Shown piece by piece: positions 17,885 to 26,890 of a stretch of DNA of 64,000 bases (position 1 is the first letter of the stretch; every line of letters starts with the position of its first letter). The position numbers and the translations under genes were made by a program. The notes beneath the pieces are model-generated. The model saw only the letters and a program-made list of their open reading frames with translations. It ran no database searches and was not told the origin of the DNA. This stretch comes from Bdellovibrio sp. ZAP7. Its GTDB lineage: Bacteria; Bdellovibrionota; Bdellovibrionia; Bdellovibrionales; Bdellovibrionaceae. The stretch covers positions 2,480,001 to 2,544,000 of the forward strand of contig NZ_CP030082.1 in the NCBI RefSeq assembly GCF_006874645.1, read 5' to 3'.

Positions 17885-19287
17885 GCTTAGACCCGAACCT
17901 CCTTACCTCTGTTGATGAGCACGGCGATCACATCGCCATAATTCCTGCTGAAGTAAAGGGGTTCTATAAAAAGCACCGCACCTGGGTGCATGCTGTCTTG
18001 CTTGTAGTTTTTCTAGCACTGCCGTGGACTTCGATCCGCGGCGTGCAAACGATTTTGATCAATATTCCTGATCGCGAATTTTCTTTCTTTGGTCTTTTAT
18101 TCCACGCCCACGATGCTCCTTTATTATTCTTTATTATCGGCACCCTGGTGATAGGCCTCGCCTTCGTCACTGCCGTGTGGGGCCGTGTCTGGTGTGGTTG
18201 GGCTTGCCCACAAACCGTCTTTATTGAATCTGTTTTCCGTCGAATCGAGCAATGGACGGAAGGTAACTACATTGAACGTCGCAAACTTCGCGAAGAAGCT
18301 ATGACGTTTAATAAAATTAAAAAAAGCGGAACCAAGTGGGTGTTATTCGCTTTGGTGTCTTCGCTGATTGCGCATAGTTTGATTGCTTATTTTGTCGGAG
18401 CAAAGGACCTGTTGCATATGATGGAGCAACCTCCGGGCGACAATTGGACCTATTTTATTTTAGTCTCTCTGGTGACTGCGGCTGTTCTTTTTGACTTTGG
18501 CTGGTTTCGCGAACAGTTCTGCGTGATCATGTGCCCTTACGGTCGCTTTCAATCTCTTTTAATCGATAATAAATCTTTGGCGGTTATTTACGACGTGAAA
18601 CGCGGCGAACCTCGCCGCGGTCGCAATCAGCCCGGAGAAGCGCAAGGTGACTGCGTGGCCTGCAATCGCTGCGTGAACGCCTGCCCTACCGGTATTGATA
18701 TTCGTAATGGTCTGCAAATGGAATGTATTGCCTGTACGGCTTGCGTGGATGCCTGTGACGAAATCATGGAGAAAGTTAAAAAACCAAAAGGTCTGATTCG
18801 TTATGACACTTTGGATTTTAGCAAAATCAAACTGACTCGCCCGCGTCCCTTGGTTTACATGGGGGCTTTGCTGATTTTAGTTTCCGGTCTTTCCTACGCC
18901 ATTGCGACTCGTGATCCTTTCCATTGGACCTTGTTACGTGGTCAGGGCTTGCCTTATTCCTATGTACAAGACGGCGATACGAAAGATGTGATTCAGAATC
19001 AATTCAAGATTCACATCCAAAATCAGGAGCGCGAAGAGACCTCATACACGCTGTCGATTGATCCTGAATTGATTAAATCAGGTGCCAAGCTAACGATTGG
19101 AGAAAATCCAAAAGTTCTGAAACCTCAAGGCACGCACGAATGGTATTTCTTTGTGCGCCTGCCTGAAAGCAGCTTCAAAGGAACTCACGGTAAGATTTTA
19201 TCCCGAGTGACCATCGAAAGCCGCCATGGGGATGTGGTAAATCGCAGTGACAAAGAACTTATCATCGTGGGACCTCAAGGATTATGA
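17881..19287 (+). CDS. ccoG: cbb3 oxidase accessory ferredoxin CcoG/FixG
   Basis: 468 residues. Membrane helices frame the motif GRVWCGWACPQTVFIE. A di-cluster ferredoxin segment follows: CVACNRCVNACPTGIDIR and CIACTACVDACDEIM. The C-terminal third is an Ig-like periplasmic domain (IDPELIKSGAKLTI). CcoG is proposed to reduce Cu(II) for cbb3 assembly. It overlaps both neighbours by 4 bases in the ccoI-ccoS-ccoNO-ccoQ-ccoP-ccoG run. Confidence 0.94.
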   Translation: MSLDPNLLTSVDEHGDHIAIIPAEVKGFYKKHRTWVHAVLLVVFLALPWTSIRGVQTILINIPDREFSFFGLLFHAHDAPLLFFIIGTLVIGLAFVTAVWGRVWCGWACPQTVFIESVFRRIEQWTEGNYIERRKLREEAMTFNKIKKSGTKWVLFALVSSLIAHSLIAYFVGAKDLLHMMEQPPGDNWTYFILVSLVTAAVLFDFGWFREQFCVIMCPYGRFQSLLIDNKSLAVIYDVKRGEPRRGRNQPGEAQGDCVACNRCVNACPTGIDIRNGLQMECIACTACVDACDEIMEKVKKPKGLIRYDTLDFSKIKLTRPRPLVYMGALLILVSGLSYAIATRDPFHWTLLRGQGLPYSYVQDGDTKDVIQNQFKIHIQNQEREETSYTLSIDPELIKSGAKLTIGENPKVLKPQGTHEWYFFVRLPESSFKGTHGKILSRVTIESRHGDVVNRSDKELIIVGPQGL

Positions 19288-19928
19288 ACTCGGGAATGCT
19301 GCTCGCACTAGGAATTCTCAGCACCAGCTTTTTCGGAAGCTGGCATTGTGCTGCGATGTGCGGGCCGATCTCCTGCTTGATGGGAGAACGTAAATCCCTG
19401 CTTTCCTATCACTTCGGCAGATTGATTGCCTATGTCTCCCTGGGTGCTCTAGCAGGAGGCCTCGGGCAATTTCTGCTCGATTCCCAATACGCATGGCTTA
19501 GAACAGCTTCGGCAGTTTTATTTGCCGTGGTTTTACTGAGCATGGGGCTGCGCCTGCTCGCTCCTTCATTCACTCAGAAATTAATTCCCAAAGTGGATCC
19601 GCACGGCTTGATGAAAGTCTTTCGTCAGCTTAGAAAATTTCACTTAAACCAATCTGGAATTGTGGTTGGATTCTTAACCGGACTTCTTCCCTGCGGCTGG
19701 CTTTATACCTATGTCACTGCTGCAATCGCGATGCAAAATCCATTGATGGGGGGAGCATTGATGTTTTTATTCTGGGTTGGTGGTTTGCCTGCGCTTAGCA
19801 TCCTGCCCTCAATGGTTCAAAAAGGTTTAAGCCAAATCCCGATGCGCCAACAGCGTATCGCTGGCGTCATTCTGATTGTCGCCTCCATTTACTCCGTGTG
19901 GAGTTTCGTTTACTTCACCCACGCTTAA
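19284..19928 (+). CDS. SafE/TauE (DsbD_2-type) membrane protein of the cbb3 cluster
   Basis: 214 residues with about six membrane helices. The N-terminal motif GSWHCAAMCGPISC and the second-half motif GFLTGLLPCGWLYTYV carry the Cys pairs characteristic of the DsbD_2/SafE group, commonly the last gene in cco clusters. The likely role is copper or redox supply to the oxidase, inferred from position and family. It overlaps ccoG by 4 bases. No ccoH gene occurs between or after these genes. Confidence 0.8.
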   Translation: MNSGMLLALGILSTSFFGSWHCAAMCGPISCLMGERKSLLSYHFGRLIAYVSLGALAGGLGQFLLDSQYAWLRTASAVLFAVVLLSMGLRLLAPSFTQKLIPKVDPHGLMKVFRQLRKFHLNQSGIVVGFLTGLLPCGWLYTYVTAAIAMQNPLMGGALMFLFWVGGLPALSILPSMVQKGLSQIPMRQQRIAGVILIVASIYSVWSFVYFTHA

Positions 19929-20006
19929 AGTCGATATTGATTCTCCGCAGCTCGAAAAGCAGAGTGTGACTTGCTCTAAAATCGGTTTTATCGCTACCAT
20001 AGGACT

Positions 20007-20519
20007 ATGAGTTCTTACGTTTTTTTGACGGAAGTCGCAGATTTTCCACAGGCACAGGTTGTGAAATCCTTTTTGGTGGCCCAGGGATTTCACCCACGTT
20101 TGCGTGATGAACAAACCCGTGCTGTTGCGCCTCACTTGGAACAATTCTTAGGAAAATTGATTATCGATATTCCTGAAGAAGAATTTCTGCAGGCTTCACA
20201 AACTTTGGAAGAACTGCAGGACTCTCATCGACTGAAAGTCGCAGGCCAGGAAGAAGAAGAACTTGCTAAGGATCAAGCCCTGTCAGAGAGCCAAGCGATG
20301 GCCAAGCAATGTCTGGTGAATGCGGTGTTGGGCTGCGTTTTGATCCCCGTCGTGTGCAATCTTTATTCAATGCTTTTGGGATTCAGAGTTCTTGGCAAAG
20401 AAATGCCACTTTCCCGTTTGTCCCGAACTCGTTTAGTCATGGCCTTTTTCTTTAACTGTGCGGGTTTTTATATCTGGCTTACATTCGGCGGAAGAATTCT
20501 ACGCAACATGTTCATGTAA
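20007..20519 (+). CDS. DUF2007-like protein with C-terminal membrane segments
   Basis: 170 residues. The first ~70 residues (VADFPQAQVVKSFLVAQGFH, then LIIDIPEEEFLQASQTLEEL) follow the DUF2007 pattern of a small alpha/beta domain sometimes called a putative signal-transducing domain. A charged stretch follows, then two membrane helices (QCLVNAVLGCVLIPVVCNLY and LVMAFFFNCAGFYIWLTF). Function unknown. It lies 78 bases after the cbb3 cluster on the same strand but is probably a separate unit. Confidence 0.65.
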   Translation: MSSYVFLTEVADFPQAQVVKSFLVAQGFHPRLRDEQTRAVAPHLEQFLGKLIIDIPEEEFLQASQTLEELQDSHRLKVAGQEEEELAKDQALSESQAMAKQCLVNAVLGCVLIPVVCNLYSMLLGFRVLGKEMPLSRLSRTRLVMAFFFNCAGFYIWLTFGGRILRNMFM

Positions 20520-20661
20520 GTTGATTTGTAGACTGAATTAGTTTTTACACTAACTGCGGCGCATCATTCGCAAATGCTTACTCATGTCGCAATTTGATTG
20601 ATTGCCGACCTTTTTCTCATTACCCCCTTCATATCTATAACTTTTCAATGAAGGGATTGTT

Positions 20662-20955
20662 ATGCGTTTTCTATTAGCGACTGTAGCTTCTTTGTTCATC
20701 TCCACAGCGGCTTTCGCGTGGGTGCCTCAATGGAATTATCAAATCAATGGTTACCAAGCGGCTGTTACTATGTACAACCCGACTGGTTTCACAGTTTACT
20801 GCCAAGGTTACGTGACTGGCCAAGTTCAGAATGGATTTGTGGTAAATGCTTGGTTTGCTGACTGGGTCGGTCCATTCCAATACCGCACGGCTTGGGTTTA
20901 TGCGACTCCACCGTATTTCTTTGTCAATGCTTGGGCTAACGTAAACTGCCAGTAA
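20662..20955 (+). CDS. Small secreted aromatic-rich protein of unknown function
   Basis: 97 residues with a clear signal peptide (MRFLLATVASLFISTAAFA). The ~78-residue mature part is strikingly rich in Trp, Tyr, Phe, Asn and Gly (WVPQWNYQINGYQAAVTMY; FVVNAWFADWVGPFQYRTAW) with two Cys (one in the middle, one near the end), which could form a disulfide. A beta-sandwich is likely from the alternating pattern. No family recognised. AAGGGA precedes the ATG. Its last 20 bases overlap the convergent yheU. Confidence 0.7.
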   Translation: MRFLLATVASLFISTAAFAWVPQWNYQINGYQAAVTMYNPTGFTVYCQGYVTGQVQNGFVVNAWFADWVGPFQYRTAWVYATPPYFFVNAWANVNCQ

Positions 20956-21220
20956 GCTTTTTCCAGTCAGAGTCGGTCATCATCGTGACTGACTCTGTAT
21001 TGAAATCGTAAACAATGCGGATATCATTTTTCTGCAGCTGTTTACGAACTTGTTCTTTCTTTTTATCTAAAGAAATTTCGATCACACCGTAATCGGTACC
21101 TTCACGCAAAATAAACGCTTCAATCACCGCATCCACCACTTCTGCCGACAGCTGATCCATGGGGATCACCATTGGTGGCTGAGGATTCTTTTCCAATTCA
21201 TTGTCGTTTTCGAAATTCAT
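20936..21220 (-). CDS. YheU family (UPF0270) protein
   Basis: 94 residues. VIPMDQLSAEVVDAVIEAFI and LREGTDYGVIEISLDKK match the UPF0270/YheU pattern (small acidic proteins of unknown function; enterobacterial members are about 72 residues). An extra N-terminal ~18 residues precede the domain. It lies 3 bases after rnhA and is likely co-transcribed with it. Confidence 0.8.
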   Translation of the reverse strand: MNFENDNELEKNPQPPMVIPMDQLSAEVVDAVIEAFILREGTDYGVIEISLDKKKEQVRKQLQKNDIRIVYDFNTESVTMMTDSDWKKLTGSLR

Positions 21221-21223
21221 AAA

Positions 21224-21733
21224 TCAGATCTCCAGATCCTTGCTTCTAGCACGAATACAAAGTTCGTCACATCTTTCATTAAATTCGATGCCAGAGTGCG
21301 CCTTCACCCAGCGCCATTCGATACGATGCTGACACTGAAGCGTATAGAGTTCACGAATCAGGTCCACCTCAGGAATCGGCTGTCCCTGATTTTTAACCCA
21401 GCCATTGGCACTCCACCGCGGGCTTTTTTCCAAGGCCTCAAGCATCACTCGCGAGTCGGTATAAAGCTTCGCGCGACTGTTTTCAGGTAAAGCCTTTAAA
21501 GCCTCGATAGCTGCTTGAAACTCCATACGGTTGCTGGAGGTTTTCTTTTGTCCTGCAGAGTCTTCACTGAGGATCTTGCCACGACGGCTGATCACGTAAG
21601 CCCATGCACCCTTACCATGCTTAAGACTGCCATCTGTGTAGATCTCAAACACATTACCAGAAAATAAACGAAGCACTCTTTGCCAGAATCGATACATACT
21701 ACAAAGCATTCCATAAACATTTGATAAGCGCAT
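21224..21733 (-). CDS. rnhA: Ribonuclease HI
   Basis: 169 residues. The four acidic catalytic positions are seen: YTDGSLKHGKGAW (Asp), NRMEFQAAIEAL (Glu), LYTDSRVMLEAL (Asp) and NERCDELC (Asp). A His in VKAHSGIEFNE matches the loop His. It cuts RNA in RNA-DNA hybrids. The core begins near residue 28 (VFEIYTDGS), so a later in-frame start (ATG at 21697) would also give a full domain. No strong ribosome site decides the start. Confidence 0.9.
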   Translation of the reverse strand: MRLSNVYGMLCSMYRFWQRVLRLFSGNVFEIYTDGSLKHGKGAWAYVISRRGKILSEDSAGQKKTSSNRMEFQAAIEALKALPENSRAKLYTDSRVMLEALEKSPRWSANGWVKNQGQPIPEVDLIRELYTLQCQHRIEWRWVKAHSGIEFNERCDELCIRARSKDLEI

Positions 21734-21819
21734 TAAATTGTTGCGGAATTAACGCGGAGATTTTGGATGCGCGGGCTGAAACTTCAAGTTATCCCTCTCG
21801 AGATCAAACGAGGTGATAT

Positions 21820-22107
21820 ATGGTTCAAGCATTCAGAATATTGGGCTGGCTCGAAGGAGCTTCTTTTCTAATTCTACTTTTCATTGCGATGCCAGTTAAG
21901 TACATGGCTCACAATCCTGCGATGGTCAAAGCTATGGGACCTATCCATGGTTTCTTGTTCGTGGCCTATGTGCTTTTCGCAAACTTTTTGGCTGGTGAAT
22001 TGAACTGGTCCGGAAAAACTCGCATCAAAGCATTCCTTGCGGCGGTTCTTCCTTTTGGAACTTTCTGGTTCGAGAAAAAATATTTGGTAGTAACTGAAAA
22101 AGTTTAA
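21820..22107 (+). CDS. DUF3817 small membrane protein
   Basis: 95 residues with three membrane helices and the DUF3817 pattern: FRILGWLEGASFLILLFIAM, MAHNPAMVKAMGPIHGFLFV and AFLAAVLPFGTFWFEKKY. The conserved E in the first helix and the GPIHG turn are visible. Function unknown; the domain is common as a stand-alone gene in many bacteria. It overlaps the next, convergent gene by 4 bases. Confidence 0.82.
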   Translation: MVQAFRILGWLEGASFLILLFIAMPVKYMAHNPAMVKAMGPIHGFLFVAYVLFANFLAGELNWSGKTRIKAFLAAVLPFGTFWFEKKYLVVTEKV

Positions 22108-22850
22108 CGCTTTTTCTTAGGTTGCGTCGTGCCCTTCTCCGGAGGGGCCGTCTCATCCGCTTTGTTTTCAGGCGCGGTTTTTATCTCCGCCGGCTTTTCT
22201 TGAATCGGCGCCAGCGCCTTCGGTTTTTCCACGCGGCTTTGAATGAAATAGCGAAGCCCGATCATAAACGCATACTGATCAGAATATTCATTGGGCTGCT
22301 TTGACACGGCATAAGTGTATCGGGCATCAGCCATCACGGCCCACAATCCCGCATTCCAAATTTCGCCTTCAAGGGCCAGGTTCGCACCACTTTCTGAAGA
22401 TGACCAAGCAGAGGTTTGAATTCCCTCCGCCGGAGTGAAATCCGTGTGGACTGTTTTAACTCCGCCCATAGGATAAGTAGTATAAACACCCAACGAAGTT
22501 GAAAAAGAAGGCGCCCAGTAACGGCGATAAGCAATGGTCACCTGCATCGCTTGAGTTTTCTCGATAACCGAGCGACCCGCCGCCTCGTCGCGGAAATAAT
22601 ATTTATTAAAATAAACTGCTGCCATCTCCAGCGCGCCATGATCACTTACATCACCAGATGCGACCAAAGCAAGCCCGGGCATGGTCTCATTTAAGTCCGA
22701 ATAGTCACCGTCGTAAATTGTGCGAGAGAAATAAGGACCGACATAGGCCATGACATTTCCCCGCTGAGGTACGTAGGCTTCAGCAAAATCTGCACACAGA
22801 ATAAAGATACTCAGAGACAGAATGGAAAGTGTCCGTTTAAGATAGACCAT
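22104..22850 (-). CDS. Small outer-membrane beta-barrel protein with Lys/Pro-rich tail
   Basis: 248 residues. A signal peptide ends near ADFAEAYVP. Residues ~30-205 have alternating amphipathic strands with Gly/Tyr/Ser turns (GNVMAYVGPYFSRTIYDGDY; WAVMADARYTYAVSKQ; YAFMIGLRYFIQS), typical of a small barrel. The final ~40 residues are a Lys/Pro/Glu-rich tail (KPAEIKTAPENKADETAPPE). The tail follows the last strand and would probably lie in the periplasm. Family not recognised. Confidence 0.6.
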   Translation of the reverse strand: MVYLKRTLSILSLSIFILCADFAEAYVPQRGNVMAYVGPYFSRTIYDGDYSDLNETMPGLALVASGDVSDHGALEMAAVYFNKYYFRDEAAGRSVIEKTQAMQVTIAYRRYWAPSFSTSLGVYTTYPMGGVKTVHTDFTPAEGIQTSAWSSSESGANLALEGEIWNAGLWAVMADARYTYAVSKQPNEYSDQYAFMIGLRYFIQSRVEKPKALAPIQEKPAEIKTAPENKADETAPPEKGTTQPKKKR

Positions 22851-22869
22851 AACTGGAGCCTAATGGTTG

Positions 22870-23838
22870 ATGAGTAAAAAATCATTATCTTTATACATAA
22901 AAAAATTTGCATTGTTGGCGTCAACAATGACCGCCTTTTTATGGCTCATGCCCACTCAGGCTGCAAAGAATGAAACTCCTCCGGAAGATAAAACCACGCT
23001 GGAAGAAGACTTCATCAACAGCAACATCTATGTCTCCCGCTTCTTCGACAACATGGCGGACAGTATGGATTTGTTTTTAGCGGGGCAACAGTACACGGAA
23101 AGACCCAACACCACATCGGCGGTTTTTGAAACAGCGTCGTACTATAACTCCCTCGAGGGGTTAAGAAACGATCTGAGCTTTGACTTCTATTTACGTCTTC
23201 CGAATGTGGAAGAATACTGGCAAGTGACATTTACATCCTATGACGAAACAGCTGAACGCGGCGTGAGTCAAGAATACCTCAGAAATCAACCCCGTCAGCG
23301 TAATGCCGGGGCGACCTTCGGGTTTTTCAGACAATTGGGAAATGTCAGAACATCCTATCAACCCCGTATCTCATTTTCTTTGCCTCTTAAGATTTCTCAC
23401 ACTTTGACGTTTGAAAGCATTGTGGAAAAATCAAAATCCTATCGAATCAATCCCAAATTGCAATTTTACGCGGATGCCGACAAGGGAACCGGGATGTTCC
23501 AGGCTCTGAATTTTAACTTCACGCTTTCCCGCCGCTTCAGCTTAACCTTCGTCAACGAGGGGGATTATGAAGACAGGATTGCTACTTATACGGTGACGAA
23601 CGGTGTGGCCTTGGGGCAGTGGTTTAGCAAGATGTCGAGCATCTCTTATAATATTTTCTTTACGTCGAAAAATCGGCCGAATTACCACCTGTACTCGTAC
23701 AATTTTTCAGCGGCATTTAGTCAGATTTTATATAAGAATATTTTAGATTATCAGGTTCAGCCCAATATCGATTTTTCTGAAGAGCATGACTTTGTCAGAA
23801 ACCCAGGCGTCAATTTTCACTTGTATATCAGATTTTAA
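22870..23838 (+). CDS. Exported outer-membrane-type protein of unknown function
   Basis: 322 residues from the ATG at 22870 (a TTG one codon earlier is less likely). The signal segment (KKFALLASTMTAFLWLMPTQAA) is followed by an acidic region (ETPPEDKTTLEEDFINSN). Many amphipathic beta strands follow, ending in VNFHLYIRF, the aromatic C-terminus expected for Bam-inserted barrels. It is divergent from the gene at 22104-22850, 19 bases away, and converges with a 4-base overlap on the histidine kinase. Function unknown. Confidence 0.6.
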   Translation: MSKKSLSLYIKKFALLASTMTAFLWLMPTQAAKNETPPEDKTTLEEDFINSNIYVSRFFDNMADSMDLFLAGQQYTERPNTTSAVFETASYYNSLEGLRNDLSFDFYLRLPNVEEYWQVTFTSYDETAERGVSQEYLRNQPRQRNAGATFGFFRQLGNVRTSYQPRISFSLPLKISHTLTFESIVEKSKSYRINPKLQFYADADKGTGMFQALNFNFTLSRRFSLTFVNEGDYEDRIATYTVTNGVALGQWFSKMSSISYNIFFTSKNRPNYHLYSYNFSAAFSQILYKNILDYQVQPNIDFSEEHDFVRNPGVNFHLYIRF

Positions 23839-25895
23839 ACCGAGGGCGTTATTTCGCCCTGGCGTTTTTCAAACTGCCCCAAAAAACCCATGAGCCGTTG
23901 AATCAAATCATGACGACGGATGGGCTTGCTTAAATGCGCATCAAAGCCTGCGGCTAAACAGCGATCACGCTCTTCCTTCATAGCATTTGCCGTCAATGCA
24001 ACGATCAAGTTGGAGTAACCCTCTGAACGAAGCTCCATAGTGGCTTGGCAACCATCTTTGATTGGCATTTGGACGTCCATCAAGATCACGTCATAGCTCT
24101 TAAGACGCGCAGCCCGCACACCATCTTCACCGTTGTTTGCGATAGAAATCTTTGCACCAGCGCCTTCCAGAAAGCGCTGAAGCAACGCCTGGATGTCAGA
24201 AGAGTCTTCAACCAACAAAATCTCGCGCCCCTGCAACGCTGTCGCAAAATCCAAGGACGTGACATCCATGATCTTGATTTTGTGTTCGTTATCTTGCTCC
24301 GACAGGTTGGTAAACATCGGACCATTTTCAGGACAAATGCAATCCACAGTCACCAGGAAGGAACTTCCTTTACCCAGTTCAGAATCCATCAGTACCAGGT
24401 CTCCGCCTAAACGACGAGCCAAAGTCCGTGACAAAGCCAAGCCCAGGCCTGTGCCACCAAACTGGCGGGTATGAGAAGCATCTGCTTGCGTAAATGGCTG
24501 AAACAAAATACCGGCTTGTGCAGGACTGATCCCGATACCGGAATCCGTAATTTCAAAACTTAGAGACTGATGAGTCTCGGATTTACTGACGCTTAAACGT
24601 ACAAAGCCTGAACTTGTAAACTTAATGGCATTGCCAATCAGATTAGATAAAATCTGCGACAAACGAGTCGCATCGGATTTAATAAACCGAGGCATGGCCG
24701 TTTCAATGACAACTTCAAAATGCACATCTTTACTGGCTGTACGGGAATCTGCGAACAGAGTCAGTTCACGCAAAAGTTCGCGCAAATCCACCTCACTGAT
24801 TTCCAGCTCCACTTTACCTGCTTCGACTTTGGAAATATCCAGAATGTCATCGATGATTCTTAGTAAGTAAGTGCTGTTGGTACGAACTTTCGCAGCCCAA
24901 TCCTGACGCTCAGACACCGTCGAGGTCGAATTTGTCAAAAGATCCGAGAAGCCTACGATAGCGCCCAAAGGGGTGCGAATTTCATGACTGACATTCGCGA
25001 TAAAATTGGTTTTCGCGCGGTTGGCGGCCTCGGCCGCATTTTTCATTTCAGCAAGATTTTTATAGAGCAAAGCTCTTTCGATATTTACCGCAAGCTTGTT
25101 GGCAAATTCTTCCGCCATCATTGCATCGACGGCATCGAAGTTTGCTGAGCCGGGAGCGCGCGCCAAAGTCACGCAACCAATCGTGTCGCCGTTTTGTTTG
25201 ATTGGCATGCAGATGTAAGAGCGCAGCCCCACTTTTGTAAACAACGCAAAAGTGCGAGGTGAAATGGAAAGCATGCGAAACATTTCTGGCAAAATGTCTT
25301 CATGAAAAACAGAAGCGCCCGAGCGCAGAACTTTCAGAGGACTTAGAACATCATCAGGATTTTCAAAGCCAATATCTTGAAGCTCTTTTAAAAACGGTAC
25401 AAGTGCGGTGTGCTTATGAGCCACAGTGCCCGGCCCGACTCCTAAGTCTTCACGCAAATCTATACGGCACCAGTCCGCCATATTTTCAATGGCCACTTCA
25501 GCGGCGGCAGTGATTACGGAGTTGCAACAGGCCGTTAAATCAAAATTCCTATCCAATGATTTCAGTGTTGTTGCATAAAACGTCAAAAGACGTTCGGCAT
25601 AATAGTTTTCGCGTGTATCGTGAAGATAAATCAAAAGGTGTTCATTGTAAGGAGCCGGTGCTAAGACTTTTTGAATACGAATCATTTGGCGCAAGGAAGG
25701 ATTTAAACGCGCAAGCAGCTTATCCAGTTTGTGATCAGTGATCTCGCCATCAAAACCCAAAAGGTCACGGGCTGAATCGTTCAATTGCAGCACACACTCA
25801 TCGAGAGTCGTGATAAGAATCGGTAGATGCGTAGCAAAGAAGATGTGCTTCCACATCTCTGCTTCAATCTCCGAAAGCTGAATTTGACCGGCCAT
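23835..25895 (-). CDS. Hybrid sensor histidine kinase (PAS-GAF-HisKA-HATPase-receiver)
   Basis: 686 residues from the ATG at 25895, which has GAGGGG just upstream; a GTG 4 codons earlier is less likely. The N-terminus looks like a PAS fold (HLPILITTLDECVLQLNDSA), followed by a GAF domain (VGLRSYICMPIKQNGDTIGC). HisKA has FIANVSHEIRTPLGAIVGFS with the phospho-His near residue 303. HATPase motifs are NLIGNAIKFT, ITDSGIGIS and GTGLGLALS. A receiver domain (REILLVEDSSDIQ, VILMDVQMP, Asp near 606, and LSKPI) closes the protein. No membrane segment is seen, so sensing is probably cytoplasmic. No partner regulator is adjacent. Confidence 0.92.
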   Translation of the reverse strand: MAGQIQLSEIEAEMWKHIFFATHLPILITTLDECVLQLNDSARDLLGFDGEITDHKLDKLLARLNPSLRQMIRIQKVLAPAPYNEHLLIYLHDTRENYYAERLLTFYATTLKSLDRNFDLTACCNSVITAAAEVAIENMADWCRIDLREDLGVGPGTVAHKHTALVPFLKELQDIGFENPDDVLSPLKVLRSGASVFHEDILPEMFRMLSISPRTFALFTKVGLRSYICMPIKQNGDTIGCVTLARAPGSANFDAVDAMMAEEFANKLAVNIERALLYKNLAEMKNAAEAANRAKTNFIANVSHEIRTPLGAIVGFSDLLTNSTSTVSERQDWAAKVRTNSTYLLRIIDDILDISKVEAGKVELEISEVDLRELLRELTLFADSRTASKDVHFEVVIETAMPRFIKSDATRLSQILSNLIGNAIKFTSSGFVRLSVSKSETHQSLSFEITDSGIGISPAQAGILFQPFTQADASHTRQFGGTGLGLALSRTLARRLGGDLVLMDSELGKGSSFLVTVDCICPENGPMFTNLSEQDNEHKIKIMDVTSLDFATALQGREILLVEDSSDIQALLQRFLEGAGAKISIANNGEDGVRAARLKSYDVILMDVQMPIKDGCQATMELRSEGYSNLIVALTANAMKEERDRCLAAGFDAHLSKPIRRHDLIQRLMGFLGQFEKRQGEITPSV

Positions 25896-25911
25896 TTCGC
25901 CCCTCACATGA

Positions 25912-25935
25912 AATAAGGTTTAGTTTTACCTTATT
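25912..25935 (-). promoter_or_regulatory. Hairpin or operator upstream of the histidine kinase
   Basis: AATAAGGT (25912-25919) and ACCTTATT (25928-25935) form a perfect 8-bp inverted repeat with an 8-base spacer, 17 bases upstream of the kinase ATG. It lacks a T-run in the minus direction, so it is more likely an operator or leader hairpin than a terminator. Confidence 0.35.
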
Positions 25936-26065
25936 GAGTAGAGCGCCTCTAAAACTTATCTTTTGTATTATATTTTTTATACCGAATAGTACGCATTTGC
26001 TTACGCTCCGAGCAGTTACATTGCTAACCAGCAAGGGATCTAAACAAGTCTTTGAAAAGATTAAA

Positions 26066-26890
26066 CTAAACACGTTTTAGAGAAGCCCCTAAAGCAAAGA
26101 TGTTCTGCTGACTTTTTCCGTGCAAAAAATGCTGAACTCCCGCCAAAACCAGCTTAAACGAAGACCCGACACTCACCATGCCGGCGTCGGTTTTTATGAC
26201 ATCCGCAACTAGCATTTGTTCCTTTGAAACCAAAACTCGCTGATTGAAATCCTGGGGGCCCAGCTCATCGCGCTCGCCATAACGATTCAGTTCAATGTTG
26301 CGCACTCCCGACACTGCCAATCCTGCTTGAGGCTCCGTGCTGACCACCCATTGCGCCTTTGCTCCCTCGGCAGTTCCCAGCAGGGAGTGACCGGTACCCA
26401 CAGCACCAATCAGGGCTGAAACGGGACCGCCAATGTGCGCGGCCGCCTGCTGACCCAAGAAATGATAGTGACGGCGTTTTTGAAAATCAAAGAGCTGATC
26501 AAATCGCACGCTTCCCGGCTGGTCGAGCAAAAACTTTTCGTAGTTGGGATAGATATTGCTCATGTCCTCTTGAAAAACTTCAGCACCTTGGGAGGTCAAG
26601 GACTCCACCAGAGAAGGCATAACAGTTTTCGGCACGAACAAGGTGCAGCGAAGCCCCCTCTCTTTGCAGTAGTGAGCCAAAGAAACCGCCGTACTCCCTG
26701 CACTGACTTCAGAAATAATGGAACCTTTTACCACCCGTCCAGATTCAAAAAGATAAGAGATCTCCCCTTCGACCATATGATCCTTCATAGAGCCGCCGGG
26801 GTTTTCACCCTCCAAAGAAGTAAAGACGCGGTTGCCGTCCCGAAGGTTTAATTCGGGAGCGACGATTTCAACAATACGCGACCGAGGCAT
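26066..26890 (-). CDS. PLP-dependent enzyme of the cysteine-synthase (fold type II) family
   Basis: 274 residues, short against about 300-320 for O-acetylserine sulfhydrylases. The PLP Lys is in GENPGGSMKDHM near residue 37, followed by a substrate loop SEVSAGSTAVSLA and the phosphate-binding stretch GAVGTGHSLLGTA. The final part VSVGSSFKLVLAGVQ resembles the usual C-terminal Ser region. The start ATG overlaps the stop of the ThiF-like gene by one base (TAATG), so both are translated together. The partner suggests PLP chemistry on an adenylated or sulfur-carrier substrate rather than ordinary cysteine synthesis; this is inference. Confidence 0.82.
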   Translation of the reverse strand: MPRSRIVEIVAPELNLRDGNRVFTSLEGENPGGSMKDHMVEGEISYLFESGRVVKGSIISEVSAGSTAVSLAHYCKERGLRCTLFVPKTVMPSLVESLTSQGAEVFQEDMSNIYPNYEKFLLDQPGSVRFDQLFDFQKRRHYHFLGQQAAAHIGGPVSALIGAVGTGHSLLGTAEGAKAQWVVSTEPQAGLAVSGVRNIELNRYGERDELGPQDFNQRVLVSKEQMLVADVIKTDAGMVSVGSSFKLVLAGVQHFLHGKSQQNIFALGASLKRV

